A stretch of DNA of 25,950 bases. It comes from a virus. A program made the position numbers and the translations under genes. The stretch's first letter is position 1. Every line of letters begins with the position of its first letter. Below the pieces are notes generated by a model. That model saw only the letters and a list, made by a program, of their open reading frames with translations, did no database searches and was not told the origin of the DNA. Shown piece by piece: positions 14,890-21,773 of this stretch. The stretch covers positions 1 through 25,950 of IMG/VR virus record IMGVR_UViG_3300011116_000388; one strand, written 5' to 3'.

Positions 14890-15276
14890 CTATACTTCAC
14901 ACGTTATGCTGCGACTTACACCCAATATGCACTCACAATCGACACCTTCGTACTCAGCAACGATGTCATCGTAGTTCTCACCTAGCCGCACGAACTCGTA
15001 GGAGAACACAGGGAAGTCATCGGGAGCGGGCGTTTTACTTTCCGTGTCCATCAACATTAAGTACTTCTGCACCGCATAGTTGAACGCTTTGACCTCATCG
15101 TAATCGTCGTACCACTTGACACTCTTCTCCTCTATCACTACTCCCCTATCGAACCAGCGTATAGAATCTCCGAACGTCTCCATCGGGAAGTTTGCCGTTA
15201 GCCATATCTTTAGTATCGGCAAGTGCTTTGCTTCCCTCACGTAGAACGCCGCCGTCACATCGCTTCGGTATCCCAT
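14890..15276 (-). CDS. Conserved phage protein, MGYRSDV family
   Basis: 128 aa from the ATG at 15276 (GGAA 7 nt upstream); an in-frame TTG at 15288 is less likely. It begins MGYRSDVTAAFYV, the signature start of a short protein found in many tailed phages, and continues with alternating strands and acidic loops (WYDDYDEVKAFNYAVQKYLM). Its function is unknown to me. It follows the DUF3150-like gene after palindrome copy 2. Confidence 0.78.
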   Translation of the reverse strand: MGYRSDVTAAFYVREAKHLPILKIWLTANFPMETFGDSIRWFDRGVVIEEKSVKWYDDYDEVKAFNYAVQKYLMLMDTESKTPAPDDFPVFSYEFVRLGENYDDIVAEYEGVDCECILGVSRSITCEV

Positions 15277-15291
15277 CGTTATTTCCAATCA

Positions 15292-15307
15292 CCTAACAAT
15301 TGTTATG
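15292..15307. repeat. 16-bp palindrome copy 2 (core exact, one outer base changed)
   Basis: CCTAACAATTGTTATG: the 12-bp core TAACAATTGTTA is intact and the right outer arm is altered. It abuts the stop codon of the DUF3150-like gene (15308) and lies 16 bp before the next ATG. Confidence 0.85.
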
Positions 15308-16171
15308 TCACCAATCGAACCGCTTCAGGATGTCATCGACGCGGTGCTTCAAGTCGTTGCGTACTTCAGCACTTTCCTTGATGCTCTCGATGTCTGCACC
15401 TAGCATCGTAGTCTCAAGCTCCCGACGTGCTTGCTCCAGCTTGGGGTCTTTGGTGACGTTCAGCTTGGTCAGCAAGTCGCAGAGTTCTTGTGCATTGGTA
15501 ATCAACGTCTCGTGATACCGCTTCTTGGATACCTCACCGTTACTATCCACCTCGTCGGTCAGCTTGCTGCTGGTGTCTTGCAGTATCTTGTGCAGCCGCT
15601 CCCACGGTGCTCTCATTGCATCAGCTAGCCGCTCGTCGAACTTGCGCGAATACTCCTGCTTGATCTCTTCCAAGTCGGCAATGTTTACATCCAGTCGGAA
15701 GTCCCCCGCTTCTGGTAGTGGGTTGACTGCTCGGCGGAACCCGAACTTCTCTCGCACTACGTCAATATCCGGATAGTCATCCGCCTTGTACATAGACCCG
15801 AGATTAGACTGCGCCTGTTGCACAAGCGTTGGGTACGCAGTAAAGAAGTTGTCGCACATGATGGTGAACGTCTGCGCGTAGTTGTCCATCATCTGCTTGT
15901 AGTCCATAAACAATGCAGTCGGTAGCAGCCGCTCACCCTTATCAGCCCACGGCAAAGTGTGCTGGTTGTGAAACAGTCGGACTCGTGCAGCGAACTTCTC
16001 GATGTCCTTACGCATGCTAGTACCAGCGAATAGGTTCTTCTTAGTCTGCGCTGCACCATGCACCGCACCCGCATCGTGGTTGACTTGCTCGGTGATCTCC
16101 TTGTCCACCTTCGACGCAGGCCACACGGAGATGTTCAGTTCTACCAATACTGCGCTACTTGCTATGCTCAT
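15308..16171 (-). CDS. DUF3150-like protein of the MoxR/VWA module
   Basis: 287 aa. Key segments: SAVLVELNISVWPASKVDKE (6-25), FHNQHTLPWADKGERLLPT (about 67-85), MDYKQMMDNY, AYPTLV, DYPDIDVVREKFGF and PLPEAGDFRLD (about 152-162), then a long helical region. The string 'TLPW.D.G.RLLP', 'YP.LV', 'DYP' and 'PLP..gDFR' is what I know of DUF3150 proteins, which occur in phages next to a MoxR ATPase and a VWA protein, as here. The role is unproven; it is presumably a partner or substrate of the MoxR-VWA pair. GGAG lies 6 nt upstream of the ATG. Confidence 0.8.
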   Translation of the reverse strand: MSIASSAVLVELNISVWPASKVDKEITEQVNHDAGAVHGAAQTKKNLFAGTSMRKDIEKFAARVRLFHNQHTLPWADKGERLLPTALFMDYKQMMDNYAQTFTIMCDNFFTAYPTLVQQAQSNLGSMYKADDYPDIDVVREKFGFRRAVNPLPEAGDFRLDVNIADLEEIKQEYSRKFDERLADAMRAPWERLHKILQDTSSKLTDEVDSNGEVSKKRYHETLITNAQELCDLLTKLNVTKDPKLEQARRELETTMLGADIESIKESAEVRNDLKHRVDDILKRFDW

Positions 16172-16173
16172 AA

Positions 16174-16428
16174 TTAGCTCCCATAGTTTTGATTGCTTCG
16201 TAACAACTTCACAAACGCATGCGCCCGATTACGCTTCAAGTCGGTTGCAAGCTCTCTTGTTTCCAACACTTCATCACCTGCCTTCTTCACTTCTACTACC
16301 TTCCACAGCTTAGGGTCAGCATCAGTACGCCTAGCGTGATACTCGATAACCTCATACTCCATACCGAACAACTTGTTCAGCCCCGGCAGCAGCTCTCTTA
16401 GCAGTTGCTTTCTAGTCACGATGCCCAT
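16174..16428 (-). CDS. Small conserved protein of the MoxR/VWA module (84 aa)
   Basis: 84 aa. It begins MGIVTRKQLLRELLPGLNKL and FGMEYEVIEY, a pattern seen in short phage proteins next to VWA genes, and ends in a basic helix (LKRNRAHAFVKLLRSNQ). It is 1 bp from the VWA gene (TGATATG) with AAGGA upstream, and 2 bp from the DUF3150-like gene, so it is an integral member of that gene set. The function is unknown. Confidence 0.72.
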   Translation of the reverse strand: MGIVTRKQLLRELLPGLNKLFGMEYEVIEYHARRTDADPKLWKVVEVKKAGDEVLETRELATDLKRNRAHAFVKLLRSNQNYGS

Positions 16429-16429
16429 A

Positions 16430-17626
16430 TCAGTCCTTCACGTGGACAGTCTTGCCCTTAGCCGCCATCACGTCGTTGCCACCGACGATCACCCACAGCA
16501 CAGGCGAAGGCCAGTTGCCACCCCAGTCGTTGCCCACATGCCCATCGGTCAGCACGATGCAGCACTCGGGCTCGATGTGCTTCTCTTCCAGATACTTCGT
16601 GATGCAGGAAGGCGAAGTGCCACCACCGCCCCTCGGCTTGGTCGATGTGATGATGTTGGCTACGTTGGTGTCGGTGTACTCCTCATGCCCCGCTATCGAA
16701 CTGTCCCAGTACAGCAAGTCCACCTTCTCTGGATTGACCTCCTCGGCGATACCCTTCACCTCGGATAGGAAGTCCTTCAGCTCGTTCACACCTACCGATC
16801 CTGACGTATCCACAGCTACCACCAAATGCCCCACTCTCTCACCGATCAGACTCGGCATGTATGTGTCACCCGATAGGAACCGCCGATTGACTCTGCGCCA
16901 CGATGACGCATCCCTTGCGCGGCACGTTGTCTTGACGAACTCACGCAACACTTCACGCCAATCGATTTTTGGCTGCATCAACTCGGCAAGATCGCGGGAC
17001 ATCCCACCAGTTCCTTGTCCTGCTATCTTCTGCTGCGCCATTAGCCCCTGCCGCATAGCTTGGTCAATGCCACGCGCTAGCTTCTCCTTCTCTTCCTCGG
17101 ATAAGTTCTGCGCCCCATCCCAGTCGTGCTCATCGAAGCCATCGCCTACACCATCACCGTCGCCGCCATACTCCTCTTTCAGTAGGTCGAACACTTGCTT
17201 TGAATTCAGCCCGCGATACTTCTCATCGATCAAGCCCATCACCTTGCCGCGATTCTCTCCCTCACGAAACACCGGCATGCTAATGAACCTACCCTCTGGG
17301 TCAAGGTCTCGCAGTTCCAAGTTAATGACGTAGTCACACGCAGCGTTGGCTAGCATATGGTTCTCATCATGCAGCTTCTTCCACGTAGTCAAGTGTCGAT
17401 ACGCTTTGTGCATTGCTTCGTGCAGCACCACGAATGCAAGCTCGTTGTCACGCAGCTTCTTGACGAACTCCCGCCCATACATCTCGTCGCGCCCATTGGT
17501 GCATGCAGTCGGTATGTCATCCTTCACGAATGTTCTACCTACCATCAGCACACCAGCGAACAGCGCGAACTTCTCGTTGCGCATCAGGCTAATCTTCGCC
17601 TTCTGCAACCTACGCTCTTCTTGCAT
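16430..17626 (-). CDS. DUF2201-type zincin + von Willebrand factor A domain protein
   Basis: 398 aa. The N-terminal half has a metallopeptidase-like HExxH (H69, E70, H73 in VVLHEAMHKAYRH) with NAACDYVIN (D98) behind it. The middle is Gly/Asp rich (YGGDGDGVGDGFDEHDWDG). The C-terminal half is a VWA fold with a full MIDAS: DTSGS (D273, S275, S277), T337 in GGGGTSPS, and D361 in VLTDGHVG. This is the DUF2201 layout. VWA proteins next to MoxR ATPases act as chaperone or activation partners, for example in metal insertion. An AGGGG site precedes the ATG. Its plus-strand shadow is open for 293 codons but looks spurious. Confidence 0.9.
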   Translation of the reverse strand: MQEERRLQKAKISLMRNEKFALFAGVLMVGRTFVKDDIPTACTNGRDEMYGREFVKKLRDNELAFVVLHEAMHKAYRHLTTWKKLHDENHMLANAACDYVINLELRDLDPEGRFISMPVFREGENRGKVMGLIDEKYRGLNSKQVFDLLKEEYGGDGDGVGDGFDEHDWDGAQNLSEEEKEKLARGIDQAMRQGLMAQQKIAGQGTGGMSRDLAELMQPKIDWREVLREFVKTTCRARDASSWRRVNRRFLSGDTYMPSLIGERVGHLVVAVDTSGSVGVNELKDFLSEVKGIAEEVNPEKVDLLYWDSSIAGHEEYTDTNVANIITSTKPRGGGGTSPSCITKYLEEKHIEPECCIVLTDGHVGNDWGGNWPSPVLWVIVGGNDVMAAKGKTVHVKD

Positions 17627-17628
17627 AG

Positions 17629-17832
17629 CTAGCCCCTTTCATCTACTAATAGTTTGATGTAGTTGTTGAACTGCTCTACGTCTAAGTCCCATGCTACGAA
17701 CTCACCGTCACGCATCAGTCCGTACTTGTCGGTGTGCGGGAAGCGCACCATCCTGTACCCCGCCATCCACACTGCGTTCTTCAGTATGGCGTTGCCCATC
17801 CACTCCCGCTCGATTGGGTCGTATGAGATCAT
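17629..17832 (-). CDS. Small hypothetical protein (67 aa)
   Basis: 67 aa from the ATG at 17832 with AAGGA 5 nt upstream; the longer frame begins with a TTG inside palindrome copy 3 and is less likely. MISYDPIEREWMGNAILKNA and MAGYRMVRFPHTDKYGLM suggest a small mixed fold with aromatic residues. It lies between the MoxR and VWA genes, so it may be an adaptor of that module. No family is recognised. Confidence 0.68.
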   Translation of the reverse strand: MISYDPIEREWMGNAILKNAVWMAGYRMVRFPHTDKYGLMRDGEFVAWDLDVEQFNNYIKLLVDERG

Positions 17833-17851
17833 CTCAATCCTTCTCGATTCA

Positions 17852-17867
17852 CCTAACAATTGTTAGC
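17852..17867. repeat. 16-bp palindrome copy 3 (CCTAACAATTGTTAGC)
   Basis: Copy with an intact 14-bp core and one changed outer base. It fills most of the 38-bp gap between the MoxR stop (17871) and the ribosome site of the 67-aa gene. Confidence 0.88.
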
Positions 17868-17870
17868 CCC

Positions 17871-18935
17871 TTACAGCAAGTCCTGATTCTTAGCCACCCA
17901 GTCAGAGAACGCTTTGCTGCTGAACGCTACTTGTTGCTTAGCATGGGCTTTGGATAGGTTGATAGCGAACACCGCTTGCCACTCGGGTTGCATCCGGTCA
18001 AGGTATTGCATGAACGGCGAGATGGTCTCTTTGGTTATCCGCGCAATAGCACCGAACACCACGATTGCACACGCGCCGGGATCGGTCGGTATCTTGGTGG
18101 TGGTCGGATGCTCGATGGTCTGCTCCCACGTCGGCAACTGATCCGAGAACTCCAAGTAGGCTTGCATGTCACGCGCACCCGCTTCACCGATAGCACCGGT
18201 CAATGCAGCTATCACCGCATCCGGATGGTTCTGGGCGCGGGATTTAACTATGTCCGATGCAGTCACCAATGAACGCGGCGATACGAACGCCATCTGCGGT
18301 CGCTTCGGGTTGAAGATGTACGGATTGTCCGCTTGGCTCGGGTCGGTGTAGCTTGCCAATACGTGCGGATACCTAGACACCCAAGCAATGACCTCCGCTT
18401 CCACGTCATTGTTCATCGCCCACGCCACCCACTGGTCGCTGTCGGGTTTCTGGACTGTCACCGGCACGATGCGGTTTAGTGTGTGCGCTTTTAATGTGTC
18501 GCCCACGCCGTCGGTCGCCAAGTTACCCGTCAAGAAGATGATGTTGTCCTTGTGGATCGGCACGTCACCCAGTCGCGGGTTAGCCTTCTCCAGCATGGGG
18601 TGCAGCATATTCTTGATGGGGTCAGCACCCTTCGAAAACTCATCCAACATGATGACCATCGGCTTGCCGGTATGTAGTCCGAACCTAGCGTTAGGGTAGT
18701 AGCGGGTAGTCTTAGTCTCGTGGTCGATGACCGGCATAGCCACGTCGCCCAAGTCTAGGTTAGGCACGTCAATGTAGGCATAGTCATAGCCCAGCTTGTC
18801 GGCGATGGTTTTAAGCATCCAGCTCTTGCCGATGCCCGGCTCACCACGCAGCATGAACCGAGTCTGTGGGTTGGTACGAATAAGGGTCTCGGCTTGGTCG
18901 AGTGTGACCGTCTTACCGAACTGTACTTCAGCCAT
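17871..18935 (-). CDS. MoxR-type AAA+ ATPase
   Basis: 354 aa. Walker A GEPGIGKSW (31-39), Walker B VIMLDEFSK (94-102), sensor 1 FLTGN (N138) and arginine finger region HTLNR (R155) are all present. The insert PNARFGLHTGKPMVIMLDEF before the Walker B and the 'ATDGVGDTLKAHTLNR' stretch are typical of MoxR proteins, ATPases that act with VWA partners to remodel or activate other proteins. The partner is the VWA gene 245 bp downstream. The ATG has AAGGAG 7 nt upstream. It is the first gene after promoter P19.0, so the whole long unit starts here. Confidence 0.93.
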   Translation of the reverse strand: MAEVQFGKTVTLDQAETLIRTNPQTRFMLRGEPGIGKSWMLKTIADKLGYDYAYIDVPNLDLGDVAMPVIDHETKTTRYYPNARFGLHTGKPMVIMLDEFSKGADPIKNMLHPMLEKANPRLGDVPIHKDNIIFLTGNLATDGVGDTLKAHTLNRIVPVTVQKPDSDQWVAWAMNNDVEAEVIAWVSRYPHVLASYTDPSQADNPYIFNPKRPQMAFVSPRSLVTASDIVKSRAQNHPDAVIAALTGAIGEAGARDMQAYLEFSDQLPTWEQTIEHPTTTKIPTDPGACAIVVFGAIARITKETISPFMQYLDRMQPEWQAVFAINLSKAHAKQQVAFSSKAFSDWVAKNQDLL

Positions 18936-18972
18936 GTTTAGCTCCTTCTGTTAATGGACTTACGTTGTTATG

Positions 18973-18988
18973 CCTAACATTTGTTAGG
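18973..18988. repeat. 16-bp palindrome copy 4 (CCTAACATTTGTTAGG)
   Basis: Copy with one central base changed; G and C on either side extend the arms. It lies between promoter P19.0 and the MoxR ATG, in the leader. On the minus strand it contains an ATG (CTAACAAATGTTAGG) that opens a six-codon frame MLGITT without a good ribosome site. Confidence 0.88.
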
Positions 18989-19020
18989 CGGCTTGGTGCT
19001 ACTTGATTTCCCACTATTAT

Positions 19021-19049
19021 ATTATACCACAATGTTACACTTACTTCCA
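19021..19049 (-). promoter_or_regulatory. Extended -10 promoter P19.0 (leftward)
   Basis: Minus strand: perfect -10 TATAAT (19021-19026) preceded by TGTGG, an extended -10 element; 17-nt spacer; weak -35 TGGAAG (19044-19049). The surrounding bases (CTAAA upstream, TAACATTGTGGT, ATAGTGGGA downstream) are nearly the same as at P21.6. It drives the MoxR unit. Confidence 0.72.
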
Positions 19050-19052
19050 CCT

Positions 19053-20048
19053 TTAGTCGTTGCCCGATGACTTAGCGATGTTGACCCATGTGTCGTACTT
19101 GTTGCTCGGCACTTGCCCCTCGGGTACATCCTTCAGCACGAACACCTCATCCGAGAAGTACTTGAACAGCACCTCGTCGAAGTAAGCCATCAGCCCCTTG
19201 CTCTCGAACTCAAATATGTCGGTCGTTATGCCGTCGATGGGGATGTTTGCTCGTATCCCAGCGATCAGCCCTAGTGCTGCTTTGTAATAGTTAGCTAGCC
19301 GCCCCTCCTCCGGCTGGTCGTTGCGGATTAAGTTATAGAACGCATCCAGTTTTTGCAGGTGGCGGTCAGTCCCCTTCTGATCTATCCGGTAGAACGGATC
19401 GGTGGTAATGAATGTCGCTCGGTTGGGGCTTTGATGCACCCCAAGCTGGTCGCATAGCTCATCGACGCCCACCCTGATCATTGCCACGTCACCTCGCCAC
19501 CTACTCGGCACGATCTCCTCTCGCAGACTAATGAAGCCACGGAAATAGTCTCGGAACCCCTTCACCCTTTCCCTTACGTTGTTAGCCGCAGTCCTGTTGA
19601 CCGCCCACTGCTTGTGGGTCTGGGCTTGCTTGACGTTGTAGCTCGGGCATAGTCTCCCCTCCTCGGCTTGCAGCACTAACTTGCTGCCCTTGCCCTTGAT
19701 GGAATACTTGATGCCGTTGACCTCGTACACGCAAGCACCTCGGGTGCGGTACGCCCTGATGCCCAGCACCGATTGGATGAAGGCCATCGTTAGTGCCGTT
19801 GCCCACCCGCCATGCTCGATGACGATAGTGTTATCAGGGTGGAACGTGATGACGTTCGTTTCCCAAAGCCTAGCAGCGTAGGAGTAAGGTTCTGTATCTG
19901 CACCGAGTCGTACTACTTGATACTGCTTGTCACGCCGCGCACCTATCGGTCGCACGTTGCTGCCCCGCACCGGCTTGATGTTGTCGTAGGCGTACTTGGC
20001 ATCTGCGTAGTGACGCAGCGTCTGCACTCGCCTTGTTGTCTCAAACAT
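19053..20048 (-). CDS. Conserved hypothetical phage protein (331 aa)
   Basis: 331 aa, ATG at 20048 with GAGG 7 nt upstream. NVRPIGARRDKQYQVVRLG and YAARLWETNVITFHPDNTIV, then GGWATALTMAFI, recall a common phage protein with 'TdvvtfhpDgtiv...gGW.T' repeats of unknown function. The middle is basic (NNVRERVKGFRDYFRG); the C-terminal third is helical (GRLANYYKAALGLIAGIRAN). It ends the P21.6 unit; the stop is 4 bp from P19.0. Confidence 0.75.
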   Translation of the reverse strand: MFETTRRVQTLRHYADAKYAYDNIKPVRGSNVRPIGARRDKQYQVVRLGADTEPYSYAARLWETNVITFHPDNTIVIEHGGWATALTMAFIQSVLGIRAYRTRGACVYEVNGIKYSIKGKGSKLVLQAEEGRLCPSYNVKQAQTHKQWAVNRTAANNVRERVKGFRDYFRGFISLREEIVPSRWRGDVAMIRVGVDELCDQLGVHQSPNRATFITTDPFYRIDQKGTDRHLQKLDAFYNLIRNDQPEEGRLANYYKAALGLIAGIRANIPIDGITTDIFEFESKGLMAYFDEVLFKYFSDEVFVLKDVPEGQVPSNKYDTWVNIAKSSGND

Positions 20049-20057
20049 AACGCGCCC

Positions 20058-20138
20058 TCACACTAATAGAATAAAAACCACAAACAGGATGATGCAACCG
20101 ATCACCACAATGTTATCTTTTGGATCATCACCTAACAT
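20058..20138 (-). CDS. Micro-gene: 26-aa membrane peptide starting inside a palindrome
   Basis: 26 aa: MLGDDPKDN, then one hydrophobic helix (IVVIGCIILFVVFILLV). The ATG is the central ATG of palindrome copy 5 and GGAGG lies 8 nt upstream, in the end of the preceding micro-gene, which it overlaps by 11 bp. The stop is followed by the GAGG of the 331-aa gene. Spacing and ribosome sites support a real gene, but the size makes this tentative. Confidence 0.5.
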   Translation of the reverse strand: MLGDDPKDNIVVIGCIILFVVFILLV

Positions 20139-20241
20139 ATGTTAGCCCTCCGAAGTAGACAAGCAGCGCAAGTCCAAGCACCGCCCCGATCACTGCGCCT
20201 AGCACCGCAGCACCAATAGCTAGCCATTCGTTCTCATCCAT
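20128..20241 (-). CDS. Micro-gene: 37-aa membrane peptide
   Basis: 37 aa, ATG at 20241. MDENEWLAIGAAVLGAVIGA, then VLGLALLVYFGG: one glycine/alanine-rich membrane helix with a zipper-like GxxxG spacing. Its last codons (LTYVR) are encoded by palindrome copy 5. A ribosome site (AGGAG) sits just upstream, inside the end of the 55-aa gene. It is tentative because of its size, but it joins two neighbours without a gap. Confidence 0.52.
   Translation of the reverse strand: MDENEWLAIGAAVLGAVIGAVLGLALLVYFGGLTYVR
20131..20146. repeat. 16-bp palindrome copy 5 (CCTAACATATGTTAGC)
   Basis: Variant with ATAT at the centre, creating CATATG. It lies at the overlap of two micro-genes: it codes for the end of one and supplies the start codon of the next on the minus strand. 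Confidence 0.85.
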
Positions 20242-20243
20242 GT

Positions 20244-20411
20244 TCACTCCTTGTTCAGTAGGTCTATGCACTTGTTGAGCTTCTTTTTGCCGTGCTTCTT
20301 GTGTAGGTGGAGGATGGCCTTGCGTACATCCTGATCCATCGTGGCCTTCGCTAGGTCGATCTCTGCCGCAGCCCTGATCAGCCGCAGGATTATCCAGTCG
20401 GTCTTTTTCAT
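20244..20411 (-). CDS. Small basic hypothetical protein (55 aa)
   Basis: 55 aa, ATG at 20411 with GGAGG 5 nt upstream. It is helical and lysine-rich: DWIILRLIRAAAEIDLAKAT, then KAILHLHKKHGKKKLNKC. A single cysteine is near the end. It sits 1 bp from the upstream gene and 2 bp from the next. It is too short to call a function; a nucleic-acid-binding role would fit its charge. Confidence 0.65.
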   Translation of the reverse strand: MKKTDWIILRLIRAAAEIDLAKATMDQDVRKAILHLHKKHGKKKLNKCIDLLNKE

Positions 20412-20412
20412 T

Positions 20413-20595
20413 TCACCCTCCGTTCAAGTCAGCCATCGTCAGCACCCTGCGGAAATAAATCCGTGCGTACCGCTTGCTCTCGGTTTCATCAGGGAACAGC
20501 ACCCGCGCATACACCTCAGCGGCTTCCTTAGTGTCAAACAGCGTAGGTGCAAACCCCGCTGTCTCCTCCTCCGATACGTACCAAACTTGGTTCAT
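20413..20595 (-). CDS. Small hypothetical protein (60 aa)
   Basis: 60 aa. MNQVWYVSEEETAGFAPTLF, then DTKEAAEVYARVLFPDE: a strand-helix pattern common in short phage proteins ('VwyVs....ptlFdtkeaAe.yAR..fP'). GAGG is 5 nt upstream, and the ATG overlaps the previous stop (ATGA). The function is unknown. Confidence 0.7.
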   Translation of the reverse strand: MNQVWYVSEEETAGFAPTLFDTKEAAEVYARVLFPDETESKRYARIYFRRVLTMADLNGG

Positions 20596-20822
20596 GTTGT
20601 CCTCTTTGGGTTGAGTTGTTTCAGTTGTGCTAAGTCCCTGATGTGCATGTAGTTGCTTTTGTTTAGTGGTGCGATGGTGTGCTTGACTTGTCTCGCCGCA
20701 GCTTCACCGCACTTGTCGCAGGTGATCAGCACTTCCTCGTCGATGCACCGCCTTGCTCGGGCGTATGGCACAGGCTCCCAATAGCACATCTGGCAGATGT
20801 ATTTAGTGTCCTCATCTAACAT
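20592..20822 (-). CDS. Small zinc-ribbon protein (76 aa), start codon inside a palindrome
   Basis: 76 aa. YICQMCYWEPVPYARAR (C10, C13) and ITCDKCGEAA (C35, C38) make a two-CxxC zinc ribbon, followed by a basic helix (RDLAQLKQLNPKRTT). The ATG is inside palindrome copy 6: GGGGAG, then CCTAACAA, then ATG. The palindrome thus lies between the ribosome site and start codon and would cover the start if bound or folded. It overlaps the upstream stop by 7 bp and the next start by 4 bp. Confidence 0.72.
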   Translation of the reverse strand: MLDEDTKYICQMCYWEPVPYARARRCIDEEVLITCDKCGEAAARQVKHTIAPLNKSNYMHIRDLAQLKQLNPKRTT

Positions 20823-20830
20823 TTGTTAGG
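20815..20830. repeat. 16-bp palindrome copy 6 (TCTAACATTTGTTAGG)
   Basis: Variant copy. On the minus strand it encodes the last residues of the 86-aa gene (P, N, K, C and stop) and holds the ATG of the zinc-ribbon gene. Confidence 0.86.
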
Positions 20831-21076
20831 CTCCCCTCTCGTTAATATGTAGTCCAACATCAGGTCGTTGCGTAGCTTTTCTTCCGACGTGGTTGCTTGG
20901 TTGATAAGCTGGTCAGGTGGGTTACCTAAACGCGAAAGGCTATTCCACATTACGTGCCACGTGCCGTGATACTCGCGGTACGCGATAACCCAATCTTTAC
21001 TCTTGGGGTCGCGCAGGTCAGTCCACACCACGCCCTCGGGGTCAGGCCTACACCGTCTCCAGAATACGTTGCTCAT
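20816..21076 (-). CDS. Small hypothetical protein (86 aa)
   Basis: 86 aa. It begins MSNVFWRRCRPDPEGVVWTD and continues with an aromatic-rich segment (WVIAYREYHGTWHVMWNSLS) and a charged helix (TTSEEKLRNDLMLDYILTRG). No family is recognised. The ATG overlaps the stop of the 52-aa gene (ATGA), and its own stop TAG is part of palindrome copy 6, which also holds the next start. Confidence 0.68.
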   Translation of the reverse strand: MSNVFWRRCRPDPEGVVWTDLRDPKSKDWVIAYREYHGTWHVMWNSLSRLGNPPDQLINQATTSEEKLRNDLMLDYILTRGEPNKC

Positions 21077-21231
21077 TGGCGGGTCTCGAACGGCTCGTAG
21101 TTATCTTCGTAGCCGTAGGCTTGCTGAGATTGCAGCCACTCCTCATAGAGTCGGTCGAAGTAGGCATCTTGCTCTAGCTCGGCAATGTGCCGTGCCAGTA
21201 GCTCGTGGTAGTAGGCTTTGATTGCGCCCAT
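21073..21231 (-). CDS. Small acidic hypothetical protein (52 aa)
   Basis: 52 aa, ATG at 21231 with GGGAG 6 nt upstream in a CATTAACAGAAGGGAG context nearly the same as before MoxR. The sequence is acidic and aromatic: MGAIKAYYHELLARHIAELE, then QDAYFDRLYEEWLQSQQAYG. It is likely one long helix. The stop overlaps the next ATG. The function is unknown. Confidence 0.66.
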   Translation of the reverse strand: MGAIKAYYHELLARHIAELEQDAYFDRLYEEWLQSQQAYGYEDNYEPFETRQ

Positions 21232-21266
21232 GTTGGCTCCCTTCTGTTAATGGGTTTGGTGAGATA

Positions 21267-21282
21267 CCTAACAATTGTTAGG
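21267..21282. repeat. 16-bp palindrome copy 7 (perfect)
   Basis: CCTAACAATTGTTAGG. On the minus strand its first bases hold the TAA stop of the 103-aa gene (21278-21280); the next start is 36 bp on. Confidence 0.9.
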
Positions 21283-21589
21283 CTTTTGCTGCTACTAAAG
21301 CGCGAGTAACTATGCGCTTGCTACCATCGGGGCGTGTTGCTTGCGCCCCAGACCTAATAACGGTGACTTGCTCTACCCCATCGCTAAGTTCCCCGATTAA
21401 GAAATGCTCAAGGGGTTTGAACTGCACTTGTTCCCCTTCTGTTGCGAACATTGCTACTTCTGCTTTAGTGGCAACGCGCTCTATTAACTGCTCGATTGCT
21501 GCCGCAGATGCTTCACCCACTTTGAAGGCTTCCCATTCAAGTAACAAAGCACCGACATAATCTTGAATACTTACTAGCTGATTGCTCAT
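21278..21589 (-). CDS. Hypothetical protein, first gene of the P21.6 unit (103 aa)
   Basis: 103 aa from the ATG at 21589, chosen because GGGGG lies 5 nt upstream; ATGs at 21592 and 21601 are also in frame, the last touching palindrome copy 8. VSIQDYVGALLLEWEAFKVG, then an Ala/Glu-rich helix and a C-terminal beta part (EQVTVIRSGAQATRPDGSKR). No domain is recognised. It lies between two palindromes, one at its start and one in its stop codon. Confidence 0.72.
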   Translation of the reverse strand: MSNQLVSIQDYVGALLLEWEAFKVGEASAAAIEQLIERVATKAEVAMFATEGEQVQFKPLEHFLIGELSDGVEQVTVIRSGAQATRPDGSKRIVTRALVAAKA

Positions 21590-21600
21590 CATGTCCCCCA

Positions 21601-21616
21601 TCTAACAATTGTTAGG
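21601..21616. repeat. 16-bp palindrome copy 8 (TCTAACAATTGTTAGG)
   Basis: Intact core, one outer base changed. It lies in the leader of the P21.6 unit, 39 bp from the -10 box, and runs into the ATG at 21601 (TTAGATG). Confidence 0.88.
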
Positions 21617-21654
21617 TGCAGCGGGAAAAAATCTTTGCTCTCCCACTATATAAC

Positions 21655-21683
21655 ATTGTACCACAAAGTTATGTTCAGTTCAA
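21655..21683 (-). promoter_or_regulatory. Extended -10 promoter P21.6 (leftward)
   Basis: Minus strand: -35 TTGAAC (21678-21683), 17-nt spacer ending TGTGG, -10 TACAAT (21655-21660). The block is homologous to P19.0 over about 50 bp and to P22.9 over the core. It starts the unit of small genes at 21.6-19.05 kb. Confidence 0.78.
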
Positions 21684-21773
21684 GTTTTAGTCGTTGGGGT
21701 GTGACTAAAGGTGCAGGGGATGTTACGAAAGGCGTTATGGAAAAAAGTTAAAATGCGATAAAACGTAATGGGA

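Noticed and set aside
16452-17333. 293-codon open frame on the plus strand, opposite the VWA gene
   Set aside because: Ser/Pro/Arg-rich composition typical of an antisense shadow, no ribosome site, and the minus-strand frame has all the VWA and HExxH residues.
17833-17859. TTG start for the 67-aa gene inside palindrome copy 3 (similar TTG options at 15288, near copy 2, and 22896, in copy 10)
   Set aside because: In all three an ATG with a better-placed ribosome site lies downstream; the TTG codons are by-products of the palindrome or its flank.
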